Source: an uncultured Bacilli bacterium (GTDB lineage: Bacteria; Bacillota_I; Bacilli_A; RF39; UBA660). Taken from it: a stretch of 6,186 nucleotides of DNA. Below the pieces are notes generated by a model. It had not been told where the DNA came from and searched no databases. It saw only the letters and a program-made list of their open reading frames with translations. Where the stretch lies: positions 1 through 6,186 of the forward strand of contig CASDHD010000068.1 of NCBI GenBank assembly GCA_949280095.1, given 5' to 3'. The first letter of the stretch is position 1, and every line of letters begins with the position of its first letter. The position numbers were made by a program, and so were the translations under genes. Below are positions 1-5,685 of the stretch, piece by piece.

Positions 1-1318
1 AACCTGTGATATAGGCTTCATTATTATTGATTCTTACACTTGTTGCACTTCCATATTTTGAGTGTTGTAAATATGCTACTGCTCCCCATTCCGTATTCTT
101 CATCATATGAGAGTCTAGATCCCTTTGATAGTTGTAACTTGCAAGATACGCATTAGAAGGTTGAATATTTCCCCATGAATACACATTTGGTTTGATTTGC
201 ACTTTTGTAGAGTCTGATGAATTCACTTTGGCATTAGCAGTACTTGTGGCTCCTTTATACCCTGTTTCAAACTTTCCTACCCATAATCCATTCGTTCCCA
301 TTGTGATGAATGCTGGTGGTGTCATATAGTCTCCTATTTTACAATTGCCTGTTGCTCCACTTGTCATTGGGGTTGTACATTCATTGGAGTTTGCATCACT
401 TGTATTCTCGATTCCAAATTTGATTGGTATCGTATGTACTTTACTTGTATCAAGACTTGTTAAACTACTATATTCTCCTAAGTCCCATAACTCATAAGAG
501 TATTTTGGTATCCACACAAAGTAACTTTCTATATTTTCTTCTGGTATCTCTTCATATTCTTTGTATTCCATTGTTTTATCTAAAAGGATAACTGCATTCG
601 CCCATCTCTTGTTTTCATAACTATACCATTCATTATAGATATTTGCTTTGGTGACTTTTCCTGTATCATCGATTTCAACTGGTACTAAGTTATCAGCTAA
701 TACTGGGTATGCTCCATTTAAGATACTCTCTTGATATTCTGTTATTTGGTTTTGGAATGATTCAATAATGACTTTACTATAGAACTTGCCATTTTGACTA
801 TCGTTTCCTGCATTTGCATCTAACCATAGTCTTAACTCATGCGTAATACTTTCTCCTGGTTTTAGTTCTCCTTGGTGTATGGTATATGCTTCGACTCCTG
901 TGTAATCTTCTTCTTCATACGTTACTTCTGTTGTTGGATTGTTTGTTAATATTGTTTTTTCTAACTCATCTACTTTTACTGCTATATTCTTGGATGCTAC
1001 TCTTTTTTCACTTTCCATTACTTCTAGATTTAGATTATAATTTACTCCTACTCCACATGTATTCGTTAGTTTAAAGCGAAATGGTTTATTTCTTTCTCCT
1101 ACTTCATCTAGTACTGGATACGCATTTACTAAGTTGATTGCATTTGTTAGTTCTTCCATTTCTACATGTATACAATCTGTTTCTACTACATTGATTTCTT
1201 TTTGTCTTGTTGTATACATGATATAGGCATAACTGACACTTACAACAATGATGAGAAAACAAACAAAAGTAATTCCAGCAATCAATATATTTCTTTTATC
1301 CTTAAAAATATTTTTCAT
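1..1318 (-). CDS. Membrane-anchored two-domain surface protein, C-terminus cut off by the window edge
   Basis: The reading frame is open from an ATG at 1318 to the left edge, giving 439 residues with no stop, so the 3' end lies outside the window. The start is supported by GAGGT five bases upstream and a good promoter. Residues 1-9 are basic, and residues 11-33 form one hydrophobic segment ending in SYAYI, like the signal-anchor of TasA/SipW-type exported proteins. The rest is probably outside the cell. Residues about 45-190 look like a beta-rich domain: it holds TNTC (C88, with C49 a possible disulfide partner) and a KPGES...LRLWLD stretch. From about 200 a second domain begins with a GAYPVLADNLVPV segment, then YFVWIPKYSYELWD (266-279), PAFI..G.NGLWVGKFETG (335-353), and NTEWGAVAYL (408-417). 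I recognise this motif series from surface and phage-tail-like proteins of gut Firmicutes, but no function is established. Cys314 and Cys326 may form a second disulfide. Binding or adhesion is a guess. Confidence 0.8.
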   Translation of the reverse strand, partial: MKNIFKDKRNILIAGITFVCFLIIVVSVSYAYIMYTTRQKEINVVETDCIHVEMEELTNAINLVNAYPVLDEVGERNKPFRFKLTNTCGVGVNYNLNLEVMESEKRVASKNIAVKVDELEKTILTNNPTTEVTYEEEDYTGVEAYTIHQGELKPGESITHELRLWLDANAGNDSQNGKFYSKVIIESFQNQITEYQESILNGAYPVLADNLVPVEIDDTGKVTKANIYNEWYSYENKRWANAVILLDKTMEYKEYEEIPEENIESYFVWIPKYSYELWDLGEYSSLTSLDTSKVHTIPIKFGIENTSDANSNECTTPMTSGATGNCKIGDYMTPPAFITMGTNGLWVGKFETGYKGATSTANAKVNSSDSTKVQIKPNVYSWGNIQPSNAYLASYNYQRDLDSHMMKNTEWGAVAYLQHSKYGSATSVRINNNEAYITG

Positions 1319-1323
1319 TGTAG

Positions 1324-1328
1324 ACCTC
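1324..1328 (-). promoter_or_regulatory. Ribosome binding site of the surface protein gene
   Basis: The minus strand reads GAGGT five bases before the ATG at 1318. It fixes the start of a frame whose other end is outside the window. Confidence 0.7.
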
Positions 1329-1349
1329 GTTTCTATTATTCTTGAACTT

Positions 1350-1378
1350 AGTATAACAAAAAATAACTCATTTTACAA
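1350..1378 (-). promoter_or_regulatory. Sigma-A-type promoter of the surface protein gene
   Basis: On the minus strand a TTGTAA -35 box (1373-1378) is followed by exactly 17 bases and a TATACT -10 box (1350-1355). Transcription should start near 1343, giving a leader of about 25 bases that includes the GAGGT ribosome binding site. The gene therefore has its own promoter, downstream of the terminator of the hydrogenase unit. A palindrome overlaps the -35 box, so the promoter may be regulated. Confidence 0.72.
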
Positions 1379-1390
1379 CTAATTGGTTGT
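1375..1390. promoter_or_regulatory. 16-base imperfect palindrome over the -35 box (possible operator)
   Basis: ACAACTAATTGGTTGT is a two-fold symmetric site with eight-base half-sites and a single mismatched pair (T at 1380 against G at 1385). It covers four bases of the -35 box and extends upstream of it. This is a usual position for a dimeric repressor, or for an activator at a class II site. It lacks a following T-run in either useful direction, so it is not a good terminator. The binding protein is unknown, and AT-rich DNA makes short palindromes fairly common. Confidence 0.45.
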
Positions 1391-1412
1391 ATTTGACGTT
1401 TACAAAACTAAA

Positions 1413-1436
1413 AAATAAGGATATACTCCCTTATTT
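1413..1436 (-). terminator. AT-rich intrinsic terminator after the hydrogenase gene
   Basis: Perfect eight-base arms (AAATAAGG and CCTTATTT) enclose an eight-base loop. On the minus strand the second arm runs into a T-rich tail (TTATTTTTTAGTTTTG). The TAA stop of the hydrogenase lies inside the first arm. The stem has only two G-C pairs, so it may be leaky. If so, some transcripts could read through into the surface protein gene. Confidence 0.55.
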
Positions 1437-2702
1437 CATAACTTTTAATAAATGTGACTTATCCTCATAACTGTGATGCAACAAATTCTCCGATTTCTCA
1501 CTCAATGGATGCTCTAAAAATTCCTGATAAACCTTTTGCACATTTGGATTTTCATGACTATTTTTTAGAGTTAAACTTGCATCATTTTCATACAAACTTT
1601 TACTTCGGGCATCAATAACAGAAGCAAGTTTTTGAATAGGGAGTAATGGTTGACCAGCACCACCTACACAACCTGTTCTACAAGTCATAACCTCTATAAA
1701 TTGATACTCATTTAAAGAATCATACATTTTACTAATATTTTCAATTCCATATAAAGCAGCTACTTTAATTTTAGTAACACCAAGATCTACTTCTGCTTCC
1801 TTTATAGGTATATCACCACGAATGCTAGTCAAATGATAAAAATCTTCGGGAGCGTTTTTTTGATTTAACAAAAAATAGGCAGTACGTAAAGCGGCTTCCA
1901 TAACACCACCACTAGTACCAAAAATAACTCCACTACCACTCCCTTTACCAAGCAAAGCATCAAATTCTTGCTCTTCTATCGTTTTAAAATCAATTCCTTT
2001 TTCACGAATAAGCATGGATAGTTCACTAGTTGTCAAAACATAGTTATTATTTTCATCGCTTTCGATTTCGCTTTTCTTTGATACACAAGGAGCAAGAGAA
2101 ACGGTGACAATATCTTTTGGATTTAAATTCTTCACTTTAGCAAAATAATTTTTTATGACTGCCCCTTGCATTCCAATCGGACTTTTACAAGTAGATAAAT
2201 GATTTAACGCCTCAGGATGATACTTCTCCATATAAAGTACCCAAGAAGGGCAACAGCTTGTAAACATTGGCAAATTTTCGCATTTTTCCATTCTTTTTAA
2301 AAGTTCTGTAGCCTCTTCCATAATCGTCAAATCAGCACCAAAAGTTGTATCAAAAACATAATCAAAGCCAATTTCTTTTAAAACTCCTACAAGTTTTCCT
2401 TCCAAAAATTCTCCTGGTGCATATCCAAATTCATCGCCAATTGCAACACGAACTGCTGGACTAATACTGATTGTTACAATCGATTCCTCATCATTAATAT
2501 TGGCTAATACTTCTCTATAATGATATTTTGGTACCAAAGCTCCCATAGGACAAGTCAAAATACACTGTCCACAATTGATACAATCGTCATTCACTAAATG
2601 ATTCTTACTTTTGCAAGTTTCATAACATTGTCCACAATCAATACATTTTTCATCGATTCTTTGTAAAGATTTATTTTCCTCACTAATTTTAACTTTTGCC
2701 AT
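1431..2702 (-). CDS. hydA: [FeFe]-hydrogenase with two N-terminal [4Fe-4S] clusters
   Basis: This 423-residue enzyme should interconvert protons plus electrons with H2, probably exchanging electrons with ferredoxin in the cytoplasm. Cys20/23/26/30 and Cys41/44/47/51 form two ferredoxin-type [4Fe-4S] sites. The H-cluster motifs follow: TSCCPSW (148-154), APCVSKKSE (204-212) and MTCRTGCVGGAGQP (339-352), giving ligands Cys151, Cys206, Cys341 and Cys345. Aligned by eye to Clostridium pasteurianum CpI, the proton path is intact (Cys150, Glu130, Ser170, Glu133, Arg137). The Met of the usual MPC motif is Ala204. A small-subunit-like C-terminal domain ends the protein (about 384-412, NPNVQKVYQEFLEHP then LLHHSY). 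There is no [2Fe-2S] domain and no PAS domain, so this is the short 'M2' layout. The start is fixed by AGAAGGAAG nine bases upstream. The gene begins six bases after dnaI. HydE, HydF and HydG maturases, which it should need, are not in the window. Confidence 0.95.
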   Translation of the reverse strand: MAKVKISEENKSLQRIDEKCIDCGQCYETCKSKNHLVNDDCINCGQCILTCPMGALVPKYHYREVLANINDEESIVTISISPAVRVAIGDEFGYAPGEFLEGKLVGVLKEIGFDYVFDTTFGADLTIMEEATELLKRMEKCENLPMFTSCCPSWVLYMEKYHPEALNHLSTCKSPIGMQGAVIKNYFAKVKNLNPKDIVTVSLAPCVSKKSEIESDENNNYVLTTSELSMLIREKGIDFKTIEEQEFDALLGKGSGSGVIFGTSGGVMEAALRTAYFLLNQKNAPEDFYHLTSIRGDIPIKEAEVDLGVTKIKVAALYGIENISKMYDSLNEYQFIEVMTCRTGCVGGAGQPLLPIQKLASVIDARSKSLYENDASLTLKNSHENPNVQKVYQEFLEHPLSEKSENLLHHSYEDKSHLLKVMK

Positions 2703-2708
2703 TTTGTC

Positions 2709-3584
2709 TTACTTCCTTCTATTCTCACTTACAAGTTCTAAATCTGTTGTTAATTGTTTTATTCTTTCAACAATTCTTCTAGCTTTTACTTTATCCACAC
2801 TATTCTTTGTAAGAGATAAATTTTGTTCTAGTTCTTGAATGGTTAAATTAGAAGTAAAAAAAGTAGTTTTTCCTTTATCCATTCTTGTCTGTAAAATTAC
2901 ACCGAGTACTTCATCTCTTCCCCATTCCGTTACTTTTTCTGCTCCAATATCATCAAGGAGTAAAATATCTACATACATAAATCTGTGCATTTTATATCCA
3001 AAAGAATCAAAATCTTCCTTTAAAGAACGCAAAGCATCAGGAAAATAAACAATTTCTATAGATACTTTTTTACTTTCCTGTAACTCGTTTAACAAAGCCG
3101 ATAACAAATAGGTTTTTCCAGACCCAAAACTTCCATGTAAATACAAACCTTTTGTCCTTTTTAAAACATCATAATTCTCATAAAAAGTATCCATCCATTT
3201 AATAACCTCAAGCTGACGTTTATCTTTCGTATCAATATCTTTCATTCGAATTTTCAAACTATCTTCTTCTTCATGTTCTAAAACCTTTTTTTGATATCGA
3301 CAAGGCATATATGTAAAATAAAGTTTACCATACTTCTTATTTGGAACAACAAGATGTCCTGAATAAGAATTTTTACACATAAAAAGTCCTTTACAATCTG
3401 CACATTGCTTTTTTTCTAACAAGGCATTTTGCAATTTACTAGTTTTTTTCATTGCTTCTTTTTTTTCTAACTTTAAAGTTTTTACCAAAGATACAAAATC
3501 AGAATCATCACAGGCTTCTTTAAAACTTTTTTCTAAATCAATAGCATTCTTTTTTCCTAGTTCCATTTCTGTTAATAAAGGCAT
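2709..3584 (-). CDS. dnaI: DnaI, AAA+ loader of the replicative helicase
   Basis: This 291-residue protein is the ATPase that loads the replicative hexameric helicase at origins and restarted forks in Bacilli. The N-terminal third matches the helicase-binding domain. It has a zinc-site pattern Cys61-x2-Cys64-x5-Cys70, then His77 and Cys95, as in the B. subtilis DnaI zinc fold. The AAA+ domain has Walker A GSFGSGKT (151-158), Walker B ILLLDD (207-212), a sensor-1 TSN (244-246), and a KARRIVERI segment (268-275) holding the likely arginine finger or sensor-2 residues. The length is slightly below that of the B. subtilis protein (about 310). The ATG at 3584 is preferred over an in-frame ATG six codons later because AGGAAG sits nine bases upstream of it. 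It lies 13 bases after dnaB. The family's DnaC-type relatives are excluded by the Cys-rich domain and the dnaB neighbour. Confidence 0.93.
   Translation of the reverse strand: MPLLTEMELGKKNAIDLEKSFKEACDDSDFVSLVKTLKLEKKEAMKKTSKLQNALLEKKQCADCKGLFMCKNSYSGHLVVPNKKYGKLYFTYMPCRYQKKVLEHEEEDSLKIRMKDIDTKDKRQLEVIKWMDTFYENYDVLKRTKGLYLHGSFGSGKTYLLSALLNELQESKKVSIEIVYFPDALRSLKEDFDSFGYKMHRFMYVDILLLDDIGAEKVTEWGRDEVLGVILQTRMDKGKTTFFTSNLTIQELEQNLSLTKNSVDKVKARRIVERIKQLTTDLELVSENRRK
2712..2720 (-). promoter_or_regulatory. Hydrogenase ribosome binding site inside the dnaI 3' end
   Basis: The minus strand reads AGAAGGAAG nine bases before the hydrogenase ATG. These nine bases are also the last three sense codons of dnaI (Arg-Arg-Lys), directly followed by its TAA stop. 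Ribosomes finishing dnaI must therefore cross this site, which favours coupled translation. Confidence 0.75.
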
Positions 3585-3593
3585 AGATTTCCA

Positions 3594-3599
3594 CTTCCT
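3594..3599 (-). promoter_or_regulatory. dnaI ribosome binding site overlapping the dnaB stop codon
   Basis: The minus strand reads TAGGAAG, where TAG (3598-3600) is the dnaB stop and AGGAAG (3594-3599) is the Shine-Dalgarno sequence, nine bases before the dnaI ATG. The overlap suggests that dnaB and dnaI are translated in step. Confidence 0.65.
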
Positions 3600-4869
3600 A
3601 CTTATACTTATTTAAAATACTTGCAAGTTCTTGTGTTTCTTCCTCACTCATGGCATCACTCTCTAGCTTTTCATTAAACCAAACAGGTTCAACAAGTTTA
3701 TCCACTTTTGGATTGGTAATTTTCTTGCTATATTTCTTATGTTCTTTTTCTGCAACATTCATAGCATCTTCTGCTGTTTCAATATTAAGTCGCTTCCATT
3801 GTCCAGCAATTGTTTCTACAAACGCTTGATTAAGTTTATTATCATTCTTTTTTAAAACATAGTCAATTAAAACATTGACAACAGCTGGTTTTAAATTCAA
3901 ATCAATTAAAAGACTTTCTAAAAGTTTTAAATCACGGCTTGTCGGATTAGCTCCTTTATACTTACTTCTCAAAAAGTCATAAGGACTCGTATTTTCAAAT
4001 ACTCCAATAATTTTACCACGATTGGTATTATCTCCAACTGGATTTTTTAAATACTCGGGTTGCGTTCGATAGACTAAAGTCGGTAACTTGCCATTGTTAT
4101 TATACTGATAATACTTACGTGCCGTTTTGCGCAAATCTTCTTTGTCGATATATCCTTTTTCATTGATAACCATCCTAATAAGTTCCGTCATTTTAAAAGT
4201 ATCTAAATTATAAATAAAAGCCAAATTGTTAATAAGTTCTTTTAGTTTTTTATTAATACTTCGTTCATTTAAAACTCCTTTTGGTATGGAAGAAAATAAC
4301 AAATCGAAATCCACTTGATCTTGTAACGCAATAGAACTTTCTTTTTTTCCTAAAGCATCAAAGCTTGTAAGACTAGTTGCTTTATAAGTTGCATCTAAAG
4401 TTGCTGTAATATCTTGATATTCCTTTAAATCAATTTTATGTTCTTGAAATTCTTGTTTTAAAAGATCATATTCCGTTTTACCTAAATTGTTATAAAGAAT
4501 AACACTAAAAATAGGATGGGCAAAAAATTCCTTTGGACTAAGTGGGGAGTAAAGTTCATAAACATAACTATTGATATCTCCTTGCTTTACGTATGTTTTT
4601 AAAAGTCCTACTGATTCTAAAGACATTCTAGCATTTTTAATTGTATCTAAATTGCACTTAAGTAAACTCATTAAATGATGATGGTTATAATCCATACTCA
4701 CAAGTTCTAACCTATCTAAATCTCGCCATAAAGTTAAATAAAGACTCACCGCCGCATACCCGATAATTGGCTCATATAAACTAATCAAATTTTTACGTTC
4801 TTTATCAGTAAGAATCGTTTTATTGACAACAATATATTTGTCTGCAGGTAATAACGTAATTAGTTTCAT
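3598..4869 (-). CDS. dnaB: DnaB-type primosomal protein (DnaB/DnaD family helicase co-loader)
   Basis: This 423-residue protein is the Gram-positive DnaB, not the E. coli helicase of the same name. In B. subtilis it acts with DnaD and DnaI to load the helicase on DNA at the membrane-associated origin. The N-terminal part (about 10-125) fits the winged-helix DDBH1 domain, including LISLYEPIIGYAAVSLYLTLW (28-48). The C-terminal DDBH2 domain is at about 295-375, with YDFLRSKYKGANPTSRDLK and an FVETIAGQW segment (350-358). This last segment corresponds to the family's YxxxIxxxW motif with Phe in place of Tyr. An acidic/lysine tail follows. It is somewhat shorter than the B. subtilis protein (about 470). 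The start is fixed by AGAGGTG six bases upstream. A terminator and a TATAAT box upstream make it the first gene of the dnaB-dnaI-hydrogenase unit. The immediate dnaI neighbour strongly supports the assignment. Confidence 0.9.
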   Translation of the reverse strand: MKLITLLPADKYIVVNKTILTDKERKNLISLYEPIIGYAAVSLYLTLWRDLDRLELVSMDYNHHHLMSLLKCNLDTIKNARMSLESVGLLKTYVKQGDINSYVYELYSPLSPKEFFAHPIFSVILYNNLGKTEYDLLKQEFQEHKIDLKEYQDITATLDATYKATSLTSFDALGKKESSIALQDQVDFDLLFSSIPKGVLNERSINKKLKELINNLAFIYNLDTFKMTELIRMVINEKGYIDKEDLRKTARKYYQYNNNGKLPTLVYRTQPEYLKNPVGDNTNRGKIIGVFENTSPYDFLRSKYKGANPTSRDLKLLESLLIDLNLKPAVVNVLIDYVLKKNDNKLNQAFVETIAGQWKRLNIETAEDAMNVAEKEHKKYSKKITNPKVDKLVEPVWFNEKLESDAMSEEETQELASILNKYK

Positions 4870-4875
4870 AGTTTA

Positions 4876-4882
4876 CACCTCT
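4876..4882 (-). promoter_or_regulatory. dnaB ribosome binding site
   Basis: AGAGGTG on the minus strand ends six bases before the dnaB ATG at 4869, confirming that start. Confidence 0.7.
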
Positions 4883-4896
4883 ACTTCACTTATTTC

Positions 4897-4924
4897 ATTA
4901 TACAAGAAAAAAAAGAGTTTTACA
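4897..4924 (-). promoter_or_regulatory. Probable promoter of the dnaB-dnaI-hydrogenase unit
   Basis: A perfect TATAAT -10 box lies at 4897-4902 on the minus strand. The best -35 candidate is the weak TGTAAA at 4919-4924 with a 16-base spacer, and it falls in and next to the loop of the upstream terminator. A start near 4890 would leave a leader of about 21 bases before the dnaB ATG. The -10 box is convincing. The -35 box matches only three of six consensus bases. Confidence 0.55.
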
Positions 4925-4933
4925 CTCTTTTTT
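4909..4933 (-). terminator. Intrinsic terminator after the thioredoxin-like gene
   Basis: Ten-base perfect arms (AAAAAAGAGT and ACTCTTTTTT) enclose a five-base loop. On the minus strand the second arm runs into eight consecutive T residues. The TAA stop of the upstream gene (4932-4934) overlaps the foot of the stem. It separates this gene from the dnaB unit. The A/T-rich arms would also form a hairpin on the plus strand, but no plus-strand gene needs one. Confidence 0.78.
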
Positions 4934-5657
4934 AGCAAGCTTCATCACAATCAACTTCGTAAACTTTACGAATAAGTTCCATAAAACGATTTTGTAATTC
5001 CTCTTGTTGTTCTATAGAAAGTTCATCATAACCACTTTCATGACTTTCTACAGTTCCTACGTGAATGTCAACAACTTTTCCATCTTTTACAGCAACAACA
5101 GTTGGAGCCATTAATCTTTTTTCTTTTGTATCTATTTTCTTACCATCTTCACTTGTTAAATAATAAGGTTCTAGTACATCATCTAAAAGTTCTAGTATCT
5201 TATAATAACCTTTTGTTCCTTCTTCTTTTACTTCCACCTTATTTTTATCACCCAAAGAAAGCGTATCTCGAATATCCGCTACATTTAAATAATAAAGCCT
5301 TTCAATACTCATATTATCTAAAGTTTTTAATAAAACAGGTAACATACTTCTGCACCAAGGACAATCTGGAAAACCAAAATAAATAATTCCTGTTCCACTT
5401 TCTAATAAAGAAACTGTTTCTTCTTCTGTCAAAATATCCACAGGATTATTTGTATCAATCGAAATCTCACGTATCGTTTTACCATCTTTTTCTCGAACAA
5501 CATTATTTAATGACTCATATTCATTTTTAAAATTAATGGAATCACTGTTCACAATACTCTCCACTTTTTTATCACGAAATGCGATAATTCCTACAAAAAT
5601 CATAAACATAAACAAAAGAAGAAGTATTCCCAAAAACATTTTTTTATCTTTATCCAT
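4932..5657 (-). CDS. Membrane-anchored thioredoxin-fold protein with CPWC motif
   Basis: This 241-residue protein starts with MDKDKK, followed by one hydrophobic segment (7-27). The rest is probably held outside the membrane as a tethered domain. The thioredoxin core includes a strand IIYFGFPDCPWCRSMLP (91-107) with the redox motif Cys99-Pro-Trp-Cys102. The cis-proline segment is MAPTVVAVKDG (183-193), with Pro185 as the cis-proline. An insertion of about 55 residues, rich in charged residues (about 128-182), lies between them. This resembles the thioredoxin-like accessory proteins of Gram-positives (the family sometimes named bacteriocin transport accessory protein). A role in thiol-disulfide exchange on exported proteins is inferred. 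The C-terminus carries an extra pair, Cys237-x3-Cys241, as the final residue pattern. The start has an excellent Shine-Dalgarno sequence, AAGGTGG. It lies 28 bases after the upstream gene, probably in the same transcript. No dedicated partner such as CcdA is visible. Confidence 0.85.
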   Translation of the reverse strand: MDKDKKMFLGILLLLFMFMIFVGIIAFRDKKVESIVNSDSINFKNEYESLNNVVREKDGKTIREISIDTNNPVDILTEEETVSLLESGTGIIYFGFPDCPWCRSMLPVLLKTLDNMSIERLYYLNVADIRDTLSLGDKNKVEVKEEGTKGYYKILELLDDVLEPYYLTSEDGKKIDTKEKRLMAPTVVAVKDGKVVDIHVGTVESHESGYDELSIEQQEELQNRFMELIRKVYEVDCDEAC

Positions 5658-5664
5658 AATTAAA

Positions 5665-5671
5665 CCACCTT
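5665..5671 (-). promoter_or_regulatory. Ribosome binding site of the thioredoxin-like gene
   Basis: AAGGTGG lies seven bases before the ATG at 5657 on the minus strand. It is close to consensus and settles the start. No convincing promoter is seen in the 28-base gap, so transcription probably continues from the upstream gene. Confidence 0.75.
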
Positions 5672-5685
5672 ATAAAAATTTTATC

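Larger units (their letters stand above)
1319..1430. other. Longest intergenic stretch in the window
   Basis: These 112 bases separate the hydrogenase stop from the surface protein start. They contain most of the hydrogenase terminator, the -35/-10 promoter with its overlapping palindrome, and the surface protein ribosome binding site. The remaining 1391-1412 is AT-rich and may act as an UP-type element, but nothing specific is seen there. Confidence 0.6.

Noticed and set aside
886..1074. Plus-strand open frame of 62 codons, very rich in Leu
   Set aside because: It lies entirely inside the surface protein gene on the other strand, has no ribosome binding site, and its Leu bias is the reverse complement of Glu/Lys codons.
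1393..1427. Plus-strand promoter TTGACG ... TATACT
   Set aside because: The spacing is 23 bases, far from 16-18, and no plus-strand gene follows.
1431..2702. Sensory (PAS-linked) or NADH-dependent multimeric hydrogenase
   Set aside because: No PAS domain, no extra iron-sulfur or [2Fe-2S] domain and no HydB/HydC-like neighbours are present. The active-site proton cysteine is retained.
2839..3048. Plus-strand open frame of 69 codons
   Set aside because: It is antisense to the well-supported dnaI AAA+ domain and shows no start signals.
5102..5386. Plus-strand open frame of 94 codons with a hydrophobic N-terminus
   Set aside because: It is antisense to the thioredoxin core including the CPWC motif. 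The Leu/Phe/Tyr-rich composition is what antisense of this AT-rich DNA gives.
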